From an uncultured Prevotellaceae bacterium (GTDB lineage: Bacteria; Bacteroidota; Bacteroidia; Bacteroidales; Bacteroidaceae), in NCBI GenBank assembly GCA_902778255.1, contig CACYXD010000011.1, positions 82,415 through 146,414 of the forward strand: 64,000 bases of DNA, in the 5' to 3' direction. Position numbers and translations under genes: made by a program. Positions within the stretch are counted from its first letter, which is position 1. The number at the start of each line of letters is the position of its first letter. The notes under the pieces were generated by a model. That model was not told the origin of the DNA. It did no database searches and saw only the letters and a program-made list of their open reading frames with translations. This document shows, in pieces, positions 6,885 through 16,169 of this stretch.

Positions 6885-8402
6885 ATGAAGCCATTACTAA
6901 CAGTTGCATTGCTTTTACTGTCAATAGCCGCAAAGTCGCAGACCTATGTCATCGACACCAAGCACCCCCAACAGGTCATTCAACACTTCGGGGCTTCCGA
7001 CGCCTGGTCTATGCAGACCATCGGACTGTGGCCGGAAGAAGAACGACAGCAGCAGATTGCCGACTGGCTCTTTTCTACTGAGAATGATGCCAACGGCCAG
7101 CCCAAAGGCATTGGTCTCTCACTATGGCGTTTCAACCTGGGAGCAGGCAGTGCGGAGCAGGGCGACTCCTCTTATATTAATAAAGGTACGCGAACGGAGT
7201 GCTTCCTGCGCTTCGACGGCAGCTATGACTGGACACGCCAGGCTGGGCAAGTGAAGTTCCTAAAGATGGCCAAAGAACGTGGCGTGCCTAAGTTTTTGGC
7301 TTTCCTCAACTCGCCACCCGTCTATTTTACGGAGAACGAACTGGCCACGAATACAGGTCGCGACGGCACTTTGAACCTGCGCTCTGAATGCTACGATGCC
7401 TTTGCGCAGTTTATGGCGGAATGTATGGCAGGACTGGAGCGTGAGCATGGTATCCACATCGACTATATCTCACCCGTCAACGAGCCCGATGGCCACTGGA
7501 ACTGGCAAGGGCCAAAACAGGAAGGGTCGCCAGCCACCAACTGGGAGATTTCCGAGGTGGCACGGAAGACCAGTGCCGCCTTCACAGAAAAGGGACTTAC
7601 CACGCAGATTATGGTCAACGAGTCCAGTGACCTGCGCTGCCTCTTGGGTATCTACAAGACCTCCTGGGAGCGTGGCAATGCCATCGCCTCGTTCTGGTCG
7701 AAGGACAGTACGCTCACCCATTTAGGCGATACGCCACTAGTGCCCCGCCTGATGCTGGCCCACAGCTATTGGACCAATACGCCTGTGGATTACATGAAGA
7801 AGATCCGCGTGGATTTGCGCAACCGTCTGAAGAAATACAACGCCAAATTCTGGCAGTCGGAAATCTGCATCATGGACAACGACAAGGAGATTGGCGGTGG
7901 CGGTGGTTACGACTTCTCAATGAAGACCGCCCTCTATGTGGCTCGCATCATCCATCATGACCTCTGCTATGCCAATGCCGAGAGTTGGTCGTGGTGGCGT
8001 GCCTGTGGCGGTAACTATAAAGACGGACTCATCCGTGTCTTTGAGCGTCAGCATCAGGCCAAGGACAGCCGACTGATGTGGGCGCTGGGCAACTACAGCC
8101 GCTTCATCCGCCCAGGTGCCGTGCGCTACGAGATTAGCAGCAAGGAGAAGGAAGACCCCTACGGCGTGATGCTCTCAGCCTATCAGAATAAAGACGGCTC
8201 GTGGGTCATCGTAGCCATCAACTACAGCGAGACCGAAAAGCCCATCTCCTTCACTGTGGGCCGAAGTTCGGCTTCGGCCACCTGGCGCCCCTATCGCACC
8301 AGCGATGCCGATGGCGAAACATTAAAGCCCCTTGACCCCTGCAGCGGCGAAGCCACCCTCGCTCCACGCAGCGTTACCACGTTTGTGGGAGTTAAGAGTT
8401 AA
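6885..8402 (+). CDS. GH30 family glycoside hydrolase, secreted
   Basis: The 505-aa product begins with a signal peptide (about 1-18, ending IAAKSQ). The (beta/alpha)8 catalytic domain carries the acid/base Glu near residue 200 in SPVNEPDGHW and the nucleophile Glu near 326 in FWQSEICIM. A small beta-sandwich follows at the C-terminus (SWVIVAINYSETEKPISF). The overall pattern resembles the GH30 branch that contains endo-beta-1,6-galactanases, and the adjacent GH35 beta-galactosidase fits a role on galactan side chains of plant arabinogalactan. The substrate is an inference; other GH30 activities are possible. I chose the ATG at 6885 because the longer frame has no signal peptide and overlaps the promoter. 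The stop codon sits within a heptamer repeat. Confidence 0.85.
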   Translation: MKPLLTVALLLLSIAAKSQTYVIDTKHPQQVIQHFGASDAWSMQTIGLWPEEERQQQIADWLFSTENDANGQPKGIGLSLWRFNLGAGSAEQGDSSYINKGTRTECFLRFDGSYDWTRQAGQVKFLKMAKERGVPKFLAFLNSPPVYFTENELATNTGRDGTLNLRSECYDAFAQFMAECMAGLEREHGIHIDYISPVNEPDGHWNWQGPKQEGSPATNWEISEVARKTSAAFTEKGLTTQIMVNESSDLRCLLGIYKTSWERGNAIASFWSKDSTLTHLGDTPLVPRLMLAHSYWTNTPVDYMKKIRVDLRNRLKKYNAKFWQSEICIMDNDKEIGGGGGYDFSMKTALYVARIIHHDLCYANAESWSWWRACGGNYKDGLIRVFERQHQAKDSRLMWALGNYSRFIRPGAVRYEISSKEKEDPYGVMLSAYQNKDGSWVIVAINYSETEKPISFTVGRSSASATWRPYRTSDADGETLKPLDPCSGEATLAPRSVTTFVGVKS

Positions 8403-8428
8403 GAATTAAGAACTAAGAGTTAAGAATT
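8391..8428. repeat. Tandem heptamer repeat spanning the GH30 stop codon
   Basis: Units of 7 bp run GTTAAGA, GTTAAGA, ATTAAGA, ACTAAGA and GTTAAGA, then a partial ATT. The last codons and stop of the GH30 gene are made of it. The same heptamer appears inverted between sufD and sufC at 49799-49826. Confidence 0.88.
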
Positions 8429-8434
8429 GATATT

Positions 8435-10870
8435 ATGAAAAAGCTACTGAGAACCTTTGCCCTTGCGGCATTATTGATGACAGTCCCTGCCACGATGCAG
8501 GCAGCCACGAAGCCCGGTACATTTACTACTGGCGACAAGACCTTTTTATTGAACGGACAGCCCTTCGTGGTGAAGGCTGCCGAGGTACACTACCCTCGTA
8601 TTCCCCGTCCCTATTGGGAGCACCGCATCCAGATGTGTAAGGCACTGGGCATGAATGCCGTGTGTATCTACATCTTCTGGAACATTCATGAGCAGAAAGA
8701 GGGGCAGTTTGACTTTACTGGTAATAACGATGTGGCAGAGTTCTGCCGACTGGCCCAAAAGAATGGTATGTATGTCATCGTACGTCCTGGTCCCTACGTG
8801 TGTGCTGAATGGGAGATGGGCGGTCTGCCCTGGTGGCTGCTGAAGAAGAAGGATATCAAACTGCGCGAGCGCGATCCCTACTTCATGGAGCGCGTAAAAA
8901 TCTTCGAGGAGAAGGTGGGTGAGCAGTTGGCTCCGCTGACCATCCAGAAGGGTGGTCCGATCATCATGATTCAGGTAGAAAACGAGTATGGCTCGTATGG
9001 CGAGGATAAGCCTTACGTCAGCGAGATTCGTGACTGTCTGCGCTCTATCTATGGCAAGGAACTGTCTTTGTTCCAGTGCGACTGGTCTTCAAACTTCGAG
9101 AAAAACGGCTTACCCGATCTCACCTGGACGATGAACTTCGGCACAGGTGCCAATATCGACAATCAGTTCCGTCGCTTAGGCGAACTGCGTCCCAACGCAC
9201 CAAAGATGTGCTCTGAGTTCTGGAGCGGCTGGTTCGACAAGTGGGGTGCCCGCCACGAGACCCGTCCTGCCAAGGATATGGTCGATGGTATGGACGAAAT
9301 GCTATCGAAAGGCATCTCGTTCTCGCTCTATATGACTCACGGAGGCACTTCGTTCGGCCACTGGGCTGGTGCCAACTCTCCCGGCTTTGCACCCGATGTC
9401 ACCTCTTACGACTACGATGCACCCATCAACGAGTATGGCCTTGCCACCCCAAAATACTGGGAACTGCGCAAGATGATGGAGAAATACAACGATGGCAAGA
9501 AACTCCCCAATGTTCCCAAGGCTCCCATGCCCATCATCACTGTGCCCAAGTTTGAGTTGAAGGAGTTTGCACCGTTGTTAAGTGCGATGACCAAGCCCGT
9601 CAATGGTGCCATCAAGACCTTTGAGGAAATGGACATGGGCTGGGGCACAATGATGTACTCCACTCGTCTGCCCGAGATTACTTCACAGAGTGTGCTCAGC
9701 GGTGAGTTCCATGATTTTGCTCAGGTGTTTATTGATAAAAAATATATTGGAAAGATTGACCGTGTGAAGAACGAGAAGTCGCTTACTATCCCAGCTGTCA
9801 AGAAAGGAGCCGAATTGATTATCATCGTTGAAGGTATGGGGCGCATCAACTTCGGCCGTGCCATCAAGGACTTTAAGGGCATCGTTGGCAACGTCACGCT
9901 AATTACTGAGACTGACGATGTAGAAATGATGCTGACGCCGAAACAATGGATGAATGTAGCCATTCCCGATGATTACGAGACGGCTGTCAAGGCACTTGAC
10001 ATGGTGAAGGGCGTCAACGACCAGGTGACAGCCGGCAAAGTGAAAGGGAGTGTTCCTGCACTTGCTTTAACACAAGGCTATGAGGGGTCTAAAAAAAATG
10101 GCGACATCATGAAAGCCGGTTATCATCGCGGCTACTTCAACCTGAAGAAGGTGGGCGATACCTTCCTGAACTTCGAGACCTGGGGCAAGGGACAGGTGTA
10201 TGTGAATGGTCACGCCATGGGCCGCATCTGGAGCATCGGCCCGCAACAGACGCTCTATGTGCCTGGCTGCTGGCTGAAGAAGGGCAAGAACGAAGTGATT
10301 GTACTTGACGTGGTTGGTCCTCGCGAGGCTGTAGTCTGGGGACAGGCCGAGCCAGAGCTCAACAAATTGCAGCTAGAGAAGAGCAACAAGCACAACAACA
10401 TTGGCGACAAGCCCGACCTCAACAGCGCCACGCCCGTCGCCACCGTTCCCGCTGCATCTCCAGCGGGCATCATCACCGCGAAGCCCGGCAACGGCTGGCA
10501 GACCTTCCACTTCAAGAATGCAGCCAAGGGTCGCTACCTCGCCATCGAATGTCTCTCCACCCAAAAAGACAACGATCGCGTAGCTATCGCCGAGCTTTAC
10601 TTGCAGGGACAGGATGGCAAGCGCCTCTCGCGTGAGCCTTGGAAGACGAAGTACGCTAATAGTGAGGACGAAAGTGGCAACCACTTAGGCGACAAGGTCT
10701 TCGACCTGCAGGAAAGTACCTACTGGCAGACGGAGAAGAGCGCTTCTGCTCCCCATCTCCTGGTCATCGATCTCGGTTCTGAGCAAACCGTCAGTGCCCT
10801 CGAATATCTGCCACGCGCCGAACAAGGGGCGCCAGGCAGTATTAAGAATTTCAAGGTCTATATCTATTAA
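8435..10870 (+). CDS. GH35 beta-galactosidase, secreted
   Basis: The 811-aa product has a signal peptide (cleavage near MQAATK) and a GH35 catalytic domain over roughly residues 30-350. The acid/base Glu is near 184 (QVENEYGSYG) and the nucleophile Glu near 261 (CSEFWSGWFDKWG). A beta-rich galactose-binding region follows (VYVNGHAMGRIWSIGPQQT). The C-terminus is an F5/8 type C-like discoidin domain (about 690-811, AIAELYLQGQDG to IKNFKVYIY), which usually binds terminal galactose-type sugars. It removes terminal beta-galactose and lies 32 bases after the GH30 gene, so the two are co-transcribed. It probably acts in the periplasm or at the surface. Confidence 0.93.
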   Translation: MKKLLRTFALAALLMTVPATMQAATKPGTFTTGDKTFLLNGQPFVVKAAEVHYPRIPRPYWEHRIQMCKALGMNAVCIYIFWNIHEQKEGQFDFTGNNDVAEFCRLAQKNGMYVIVRPGPYVCAEWEMGGLPWWLLKKKDIKLRERDPYFMERVKIFEEKVGEQLAPLTIQKGGPIIMIQVENEYGSYGEDKPYVSEIRDCLRSIYGKELSLFQCDWSSNFEKNGLPDLTWTMNFGTGANIDNQFRRLGELRPNAPKMCSEFWSGWFDKWGARHETRPAKDMVDGMDEMLSKGISFSLYMTHGGTSFGHWAGANSPGFAPDVTSYDYDAPINEYGLATPKYWELRKMMEKYNDGKKLPNVPKAPMPIITVPKFELKEFAPLLSAMTKPVNGAIKTFEEMDMGWGTMMYSTRLPEITSQSVLSGEFHDFAQVFIDKKYIGKIDRVKNEKSLTIPAVKKGAELIIIVEGMGRINFGRAIKDFKGIVGNVTLITETDDVEMMLTPKQWMNVAIPDDYETAVKALDMVKGVNDQVTAGKVKGSVPALALTQGYEGSKKNGDIMKAGYHRGYFNLKKVGDTFLNFETWGKGQVYVNGHAMGRIWSIGPQQTLYVPGCWLKKGKNEVIVLDVVGPREAVVWGQAEPELNKLQLEKSNKHNNIGDKPDLNSATPVATVPAASPAGIITAKPGNGWQTFHFKNAAKGRYLAIECLSTQKDNDRVAIAELYLQGQDGKRLSREPWKTKYANSEDESGNHLGDKVFDLQESTYWQTEKSASAPHLLVIDLGSEQTVSALEYLPRAEQGAPGSIKNFKVYIY

Positions 10871-10875
10871 AAAAA

Positions 10876-10916
10876 CATAAAAAGGTCGGTTTCGTCCAAT
10901 ACCGACCTTTTTATGT
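10876..10916 (+). terminator. Terminator of the GH30-GH35 operon
   Basis: CATAAAAAGGTCGGT pairs with ACCGACCTTTTTATG around a 10-base loop. Confidence 0.88.
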
Positions 10917-10927
10917 TCAAAAATTCT

Positions 10928-10958
10928 TTTGACAATTGTTCAGAAAATCGTATCTTTG
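10928..10958 (+). promoter_or_regulatory. Promoter of the AraC regulator at 10985
   Basis: A -33 box TTTG (10928-10931) and -7 box TATCTTTG (10951-10958) are 19 bp apart. The gene starts 26 bases downstream. Confidence 0.8.
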
Positions 10959-10984
10959 CACGGAAAACAACCTTATAATATAAA

Positions 10985-11857
10985 ATGGAAAAGATACAAG
11001 AAACCAACTTTCAGAACATAAAGCGCATCTGTGGTAACAACTACCTGGGCGACAGTCTCATCCTTTTAGAGAATATAAGTGATGTTCCCCTACCCGACTC
11101 ACCTCGTCGTACCAACATGATTATCATAGGACTCTGCACCAGAGGCAACGCCCGTTATTCTGTTGATGCCCATGAGTTCACAGTCAATGCCGGTGAAGCT
11201 TTTATTGTGTCCGAGCGCCATATCATCGATAGATTCCTGCTGTCGCCCGATTTCGAGGCTCCCAGCCTGGTGATGTCTATGGATTTCTTCCATGAGACTA
11301 TCCGCAACGTCAGCGAGATGTCGGCTTTGTTCCTCTATTCACGCAATCACCCTGTGATGCGGTTCAACGCCAAGGAGCAACAGGTATTCAAGTCTTATTT
11401 CGATGTGATGCGTGCCCGCATGAAAGACAAGAGCAACCACTTCCTCAAACAGCTTCTCAGCACCTTGATACTGGCGATGTTCTACGACCTGAGCAACGTC
11501 ATCTACCACAGCAAGCTAGAGGCTCCCTACCGTCAGTCTCGTCCTGATGCCATCTTCACCCAGTTCATCAAACTGGTAGAGGATAACTGCCGTACGGAGC
11601 GCCGCGTCAGTTGGTATGCCCAGCAGCTTTGCATCACGCCCAAATACCTGTCTGAGACCATCAAGCAGGTGAGTATGCGCACGCCCAACGAATGGATCGA
11701 CAACTATGTCACCTCCGAGATTCGTGTGCTGCTGAAGAATACGACGAAGAGTATCAAGGAGATTACGAAGGAGATGAACTTCCCCAACCAGTCGTTCCTT
11801 GGCAAATACTTCAAGGAGAATGTGGGCATGAGCCCCACAAAATATCGCAAGTCTTAA
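10985..11857 (+). CDS. AraC-family transcriptional regulator
   Basis: The product is 290 aa. The N-terminal cupin-like region includes VDAHEFTVNAGEAFIVSE. The C-terminal AraC domain shows LCITPKYLSETIKQVS, then IKEITKEMNFPNQSFLGKYF and VGMSPTKYRKS. The layout and length match the regulator at 3839-4717. It has its own strong promoter and follows the GH30-GH35 operon, which is the obvious candidate target, though no operator is visible to prove it. Its stop codon abuts the stop codon of the converging DUF3109 gene with no base between, so neither has room for a terminator. Confidence 0.9.
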   Translation: MEKIQETNFQNIKRICGNNYLGDSLILLENISDVPLPDSPRRTNMIIIGLCTRGNARYSVDAHEFTVNAGEAFIVSERHIIDRFLLSPDFEAPSLVMSMDFFHETIRNVSEMSALFLYSRNHPVMRFNAKEQQVFKSYFDVMRARMKDKSNHFLKQLLSTLILAMFYDLSNVIYHSKLEAPYRQSRPDAIFTQFIKLVEDNCRTERRVSWYAQQLCITPKYLSETIKQVSMRTPNEWIDNYVTSEIRVLLKNTTKSIKEITKEMNFPNQSFLGKYFKENVGMSPTKYRKS

Positions 11858-12490
11858 CTACAGATAGCCCTGCTGCTTCAAATCGGAAGCCACATCGCAG
11901 AGCTCCTGATACCACTGTTCGCCAAAACGGCGCACCAGCGGACCTTTTAAGAACTGATAGACGGGAAGGTGAAGAACCTTCCCTTTTTCACGTCCGCACT
12001 TACAGATGTCCCACTTGTGATAATTCAGGGCCACCGTACCATCCGAGAAGGTCTTCTCACGAATAGGATAAAGGGCACAGCTGATGGGCTTGATGAATTG
12101 AGAATTTGCTACCTCCCTCGCTCTTTTCTCAAGGGCGCAGAGGCAACAGTGGCTGACGGTTTTCCCGTCAGCAAGCGTCAAGTCATCATAGCACGTGAAT
12201 ACGCAGTCCTTTCCCCCCACGATACTCGTCACTAGGTCGCCCTCCTCATCAGTATAGGCCACGCCCTGCTTATCGATGACGGCCTGTGCCGAGGCACTCA
12301 GGTCGTTCCATACGCTATCGACGCTGTTCTCTATCTCCATCACCTCGTCGAGCGTCACAGGCGCACCGGCATCGCCCTCAATACAGCAGGCTCCCTTGCA
12401 TACCTCAAGGTCACAGCAGAACTCTTCCGTCAGGATGTCTGAGGAAATAAGCACACCAGCAACTTCTAATATAGGGGGGAGAATAGGCAT
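11858..12490 (-). CDS. DUF3109 family cysteine-rich protein
   Basis: The 210-aa protein has many cysteines in pairs: CCDLEVCKGACC near residue 25, HCCLCALEK near 114, CALYPIR and DICKCGREKG. The number and spacing suggest metal or Fe-S binding, but the function of the DUF3109 family is not known to me. The N-terminal FCCDLEVCKGACCIEGDAG block is the family hallmark. It is the last gene of a minus-strand series gpmI, HD protein, ung, DUF3109. A heptamer repeat fills the gap after ung and touches its start region. Confidence 0.85.
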   Translation of the reverse strand: MPILPPILEVAGVLISSDILTEEFCCDLEVCKGACCIEGDAGAPVTLDEVMEIENSVDSVWNDLSASAQAVIDKQGVAYTDEEGDLVTSIVGGKDCVFTCYDDLTLADGKTVSHCCLCALEKRAREVANSQFIKPISCALYPIREKTFSDGTVALNYHKWDICKCGREKGKVLHLPVYQFLKGPLVRRFGEQWYQELCDVASDLKQQGYL

Positions 12491-12491
12491 T

Positions 12492-12526
12492 ATGAGAAAT
12501 GAGAAATGAGTAATGAGTAATGAGTA
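12492..12526. repeat. Tandem heptamer repeat between ung and the DUF3109 gene
   Basis: Five contiguous 7-bp units occur: ATGAGAA twice, then ATGAGTA three times. They fill almost the whole 43-bp gap and lie immediately upstream of the DUF3109 start codon. Confidence 0.88.
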
Positions 12527-12533
12527 ATTATGA

Positions 12534-13199
12534 TTACCACTTTATAGGCTCTATACCATTTTCTTGGAGATACTGATTACAGCGTGAGAACTGATGCTGT
12601 CCGAACCAGCCGCCACGATTAGCACTCAGGGGCGACGGATGCACCGACTCCAATACCAGGTTCTTCTTTTTATCTATCATATACGCCTTGGAACGGGCAA
12701 AACCGCCCCACAGCATATACACCAGATGCTCACGCTCCGTGGCCAATGCCTTGATGGCGGCATCCGTGAAGTTCTGCCACCCTATGGTGCTATGACTATT
12801 CGCCATGTGAGCTCTTACAGTCAGCGTAGCGTTGAGCAGTAACACGCCCTGCTCTGCCCATCGCGTCAAGTTACCCGTAGGCGGCACGGGCGTACCCAAA
12901 TCGTCTTGTATCTCCTTGAATATATTAATAAGAGAAGGAGGAAAAACAACGCCGTCCTGCACAGAGAAACTCAAGCCGTGAGCCTGTCCTGGTTCATGAT
13001 AGGGATCTTGTCCGATAATCACCACCTTCACTTTGTCAAACGGACACAGGTTGAAGGCATTGAAAATCAATTTCCCTGGGGGATAGCACGTACCCGACGT
13101 ATATTCCTGTCTCACCTTTTCGGTGAGTCCTGCGAAGTAAGGCTTTTCAAACTCCCCCTGCAGATGCCGCTTCCACGACTCCTCTATCTGTACGTTCAT
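12534..13199 (-). CDS. ung: Uracil-DNA glycosylase, family 1
   Basis: Ung removes uracil from DNA to start base-excision repair. The 221-aa length is normal. The water-activating motif GQDPYH has Asp near residue 65, the uracil-recognition stretch LLLNATLTVR is present, and the minor-groove loop HPSPLSANRG follows near residue 188. It overlaps the upstream HD gene by 4 bp, so translation is probably coupled. Confidence 0.97.
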   Translation of the reverse strand: MNVQIEESWKRHLQGEFEKPYFAGLTEKVRQEYTSGTCYPPGKLIFNAFNLCPFDKVKVVIIGQDPYHEPGQAHGLSFSVQDGVVFPPSLINIFKEIQDDLGTPVPPTGNLTRWAEQGVLLLNATLTVRAHMANSHSTIGWQNFTDAAIKALATEREHLVYMLWGGFARSKAYMIDKKKNLVLESVHPSPLSANRGGWFGQHQFSRCNQYLQENGIEPIKW

Positions 13200-13804
13200 A
13201 GCAGTTTGTAGATTTCGTCTATCATCACCAGAGGAAGCCCAAAGCGCGGATCATTGTTATGGGCATTGATGGCCTCCAGGAAATGAGACATCTCGTCACG
13301 ATAGACATCCTTCATGTGCACGTTTTCCTTGTTGCTGTGGGTGAAGGAATAGGTGGTGTTGGCCAGTCGGTCGGCCAACTTCAGGAATGGAGCGTAAGGT
13401 GTTTCCCTGATACCCTTGTAATAACGCTCACCGGCACGCTCGGCACGTGTGCGCCCCTTGTCGTTGGTCAGCGCATATACCATCTCAGCAGCCATATAAG
13501 CCTGGTCATCGTCCATAAACAGACGGGCAGCCTTCGTCACGTCGTTATACGACATACGGGCATCCTCGATACTGTCGTGATAGAAGGCGCCAAAGAAAAG
13601 AGGCAAGACATCGTGCTCACTCTGGCAAACCAGATGTCCGTATTTGAACACAGAATCAGCCACCATGTCAAGATGGAATCCGTAAGGATGCTTCTTGTCA
13701 TATTGCTGGTTCACGCTCTCATGCAGCAGATGGGCACGATTCCGAACCTCTTCAATATCAGGCCTGTGCTTATCCACACAGGCCTGAAACTCTTCATAAG
13801 TCAT
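13196..13804 (-). CDS. HD-domain phosphohydrolase-like protein
   Basis: The 202-aa protein contains the HD pair in FFGAFYHDSIEDARMSYNDV (about 70-90) and a later conserved helix APFLKLADRLANTTYS, together the pattern of guanosine polyphosphate hydrolase-type HD proteins. There is no synthetase domain. The substrate is unknown. The start overlaps the gpmI stop by one base (TAATG) and the end overlaps ung by four, so it is tightly embedded in the operon. Confidence 0.78.
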   Translation of the reverse strand: MTYEEFQACVDKHRPDIEEVRNRAHLLHESVNQQYDKKHPYGFHLDMVADSVFKYGHLVCQSEHDVLPLFFGAFYHDSIEDARMSYNDVTKAARLFMDDDQAYMAAEMVYALTNDKGRTRAERAGERYYKGIRETPYAPFLKLADRLANTTYSFTHSNKENVHMKDVYRDEMSHFLEAINAHNNDPRFGLPLVMIDEIYKLL

Positions 13805-15324
13805 TAGTCACAAATCAGGTTTTCGCCCGTCATGTCCTTAGGCTGCTCCAGTCCCATGATATGCAGGATAGAGGGAGCCACGTCAGCCAGACGACCGTCC
13901 TTCACCGTAGCCGAGTTGTTGTTGGTCACGTAGATGAAAGGTACGGGGTTCAGCGAGTGAGCAGTGTTAGGTGTGCCGTCAGCGTTGATGGCATTGTCAG
14001 CATTACCGTGGTCGGCAATGATGATAGCCTCATAGTCGTTAGCCTTGGCAGCCTCAATCACAGCCTCTACACAGTGGTCAACAGCCCAAACGGCCTTGGC
14101 GATAGCGTTGTAAACGCCCGTGTGACCCACCATGTCACCATTAGCGAAGTTCACTACGATGAAGTCATACTTATTCTCATTGATGGCAGCCACCAACTTA
14201 TCCTTCACCTCGTAGGCGCTCATCTCAGGCTTCAAGTCGTAGGTAGCCACCTTTGGACTTGGCACCAGGATACGGTCCTCACCCTCGTAGGGAGCCTCAC
14301 GACCACCGTTGAAGAAGAATGTTACGTGAGCGTACTTCTCTGTCTCGGCAGTATGCAGCTGCTTCTTGCCCTGTTGGCTGAGGTATTCACCCAGCGTGTT
14401 CTCCACGTTCTCCTTGGGGAACAGGATATTTACACCAGTGAAGCTTGCGTCGTATGGAGTCATGCAGTAGTACTGCAGTCCTGGCACCGTCTTCATGCCC
14501 TGCTCAGGCATATCCTGCTGAGTCAGCACGATGGTGAGCTCCTTCGCACGGTCGTTACGGAAGTTGATGAAGATCACTACGTCACCCTCCTGAATGCGAC
14601 CATTCACGCTGCTGTTGTGGATAGGCTTGATAAACTCGTCGGTCACGCCCTCAGCATAGCTCTCCTCTACGGCCTTCACCATATCGGTAGCCTGCTTACC
14701 AGTGCCGTTCACGATGAGGTCATAACCCTCCTTCACGCGCTCCCAACGCTTGTCGCGGTCCATTGCATAGAAACGACCCACGATGCTTGCAATAGCTGCA
14801 TCGTTATCAGCACAGACCTTTGTTACCTGCTCAATGAAGCCCTTACCGCTCTTGGGGTCAGTGTCACGACCGTCCATGAAACAATGTACGAATGTCTGGT
14901 TCTTCAGTCCGTAGTGCTTACCCACCTCAATGAGCTTGAACAGATGATCCAAGCTTGAGTGTACACCACCGTCAGAGCACAGACCCATCAGGTGCAGTTT
15001 CTTTCCATTCTGCTGCGCATAAGTATAGGCAGCCTTCACCTGAGGATTCTCCACGATTGAGCCATCCTTGCAGGCACGGTTAATCTTCACGAGGTCCTGA
15101 TAAACAATACGTCCGGCACCGATATTGAGGTGACCCACCTCTGAGTTACCCATCTGTCCGTCGGGCAGACCAACATCCTCGCCAGAGGCCTGTAACTGTG
15201 AGTGAGCCGAAACGGCTGTCAGATAATCCAGATAAGGAGTAGGCGTATTAAAGATTACATCGCCCTTGCCATGTTTACCGATTCCCCATCCATCGAGAAT
15301 CATCAAAAGTGCTTTCTTTGCCAT
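13804..15324 (-). CDS. gpmI: 2,3-bisphosphoglycerate-independent phosphoglycerate mutase
   Basis: This glycolytic enzyme interconverts 3- and 2-phosphoglycerate through a phosphoserine and needs manganese. The 506-aa length is typical. The metal-binding start [11 protein letters not shown], the catalytic Ser in [17 protein letters not shown] (near residue 61), [12 protein letters not shown], and the C-terminal metal site [10 protein letters not shown] with [10 protein letters not shown] are all present. It is the first gene of its operon, with a -7 box upstream. Confidence 0.97.
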   Translation of the reverse strand: MAKKALLMILDGWGIGKHGKGDVIFNTPTPYLDYLTAVSAHSQLQASGEDVGLPDGQMGNSEVGHLNIGAGRIVYQDLVKINRACKDGSIVENPQVKAAYTYAQQNGKKLHLMGLCSDGGVHSSLDHLFKLIEVGKHYGLKNQTFVHCFMDGRDTDPKSGKGFIEQVTKVCADNDAAIASIVGRFYAMDRDKRWERVKEGYDLIVNGTGKQATDMVKAVEESYAEGVTDEFIKPIHNSSVNGRIQEGDVVIFINFRNDRAKELTIVLTQQDMPEQGMKTVPGLQYYCMTPYDASFTGVNILFPKENVENTLGEYLSQQGKKQLHTAETEKYAHVTFFFNGGREAPYEGEDRILVPSPKVATYDLKPEMSAYEVKDKLVAAINENKYDFIVVNFANGDMVGHTGVYNAIAKAVWAVDHCVEAVIEAAKANDYEAIIIADHGNADNAINADGTPNTAHSLNPVPFIYVTNNNSATVKDGRLADVAPSILHIMGLEQPKDMTGENLICD

Positions 15325-15389
15325 AATAAAAAAATGCTTAATATTTTGTTTTTACTTTTCTATTTTCACCTTATTAATATAAGCGGGTG

Positions 15390-15397
15390 CAAAATTA
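15390..15397 (-). promoter_or_regulatory. -7 box of the gpmI operon
   Basis: TAATTTTG on the minus strand fits TAnnTTTG and lies 65 bases upstream of the gpmI ATG. No exact TTTG -33 box is visible. Confidence 0.6.
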
Positions 15398-15436
15398 GCA
15401 CTTTTTTTTCATATTCCACACTTTATTTCTGTTAAA

Positions 15437-15694
15437 TCAGTCATTAATATGCTCGAAACACTCGTGATACTGTATGGCCAACTGCTTGTAGTATTCCACT
15501 GTGGCAGCGCTAGAGGTATCGGCACGCATAATCTCGTAGTAGTGATGCGACATGCCCGGCTCTACCCCTGTCTTGGTGTGAATCACGGTGTAGAGACTGT
15601 CGCCTATGACACTACGTACAACAGACTCTTCCTGCGCCGCATAGAACATGCCGTAGGTCTTCACCTGCACCTCAGTCATCAGCTTATCATACAT
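15437..15694 (-). CDS. Small protein overlapping the upstream lipoprotein gene
   Basis: An 85-aa product with no signal peptide (MYDKLMTEVQVKTYGMFYAA...). Its start overlaps the end of the 157-aa lipoprotein gene by 8 bases, so it depends on translational coupling or is the displaced tail of the same original gene. I do not recognise a domain. It is the last gene of surface locus A. Confidence 0.6.
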   Translation of the reverse strand: MYDKLMTEVQVKTYGMFYAAQEESVVRSVIGDSLYTVIHTKTGVEPGMSHHYYEIMRADTSSAATVEYYKQLAIQYHECFEHIND

Positions 15695-16160
15695 ACTTCA
15701 AGTTAACGATGTCGCCCCAGTAGCCGTAATCGCTGGTCTGGTGTTTGTAGCGACCAAAGAAGCCACGCTCCGTAGATGTTGTCACCAGGTAGTTGATGAC
15801 AGGTTTCAGTTCCGTGCTGTCCCATCCAGCCACAATCGTAGTGCGAGCCAAGTCCTTCAGGTCGTAGGGTCTGCAGGCATCCGTGATGCATTTTCGTGTG
15901 GCACTCTCACGTGTCTTGTAGTTGATTTCTGTCACACAGCCATCAAAGCGTGCTGCCACCTCCTTGGCAAAAGCATCGGTATGCGGACCGTATTCACGTG
16001 CATCAGCCAGTGCCGCTGTCATCTCTTGCTCAAACAACTCCTTATCAGAAGGGTTGTTATCATCATCAGAACACGATGCCACGAATACCACACCACAGAA
16101 CACCATGGTGAGTATCAGCAGGCGGTTGGCGGCAAGCATCAAATAAGGATACTTTTTCAT
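15687..16160 (-). CDS. Lipoprotein of unknown function
   Basis: A 157-aa protein with a lipoprotein signal (VFVASCSDDDNN, lipid-bearing Cys near residue 30). The Asp/Ser-rich stretch after the Cys resembles the surface-export signal used by Bacteroidetes lipoproteins. The remainder is predicted soluble and unassigned. It lies 9 bases after the fimbrillin-like gene in locus A and overlaps the next small gene by 8 bases. Confidence 0.7.
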   Translation of the reverse strand: MKKYPYLMLAANRLLILTMVFCGVVFVASCSDDDNNPSDKELFEQEMTAALADAREYGPHTDAFAKEVAARFDGCVTEINYKTRESATRKCITDACRPYDLKDLARTTIVAGWDSTELKPVINYLVTTSTERGFFGRYKHQTSDYGYWGDIVNLKYV

Positions 16161-16169
16161 TTCGGTTTA

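Noticed and set aside
13861-14958. 365-aa plus-strand ORF opposite gpmI
   Set aside because: It lies wholly within a well-supported enzyme gene, its translation is low-complexity His/Leu/Val sequence and it has no start signals.
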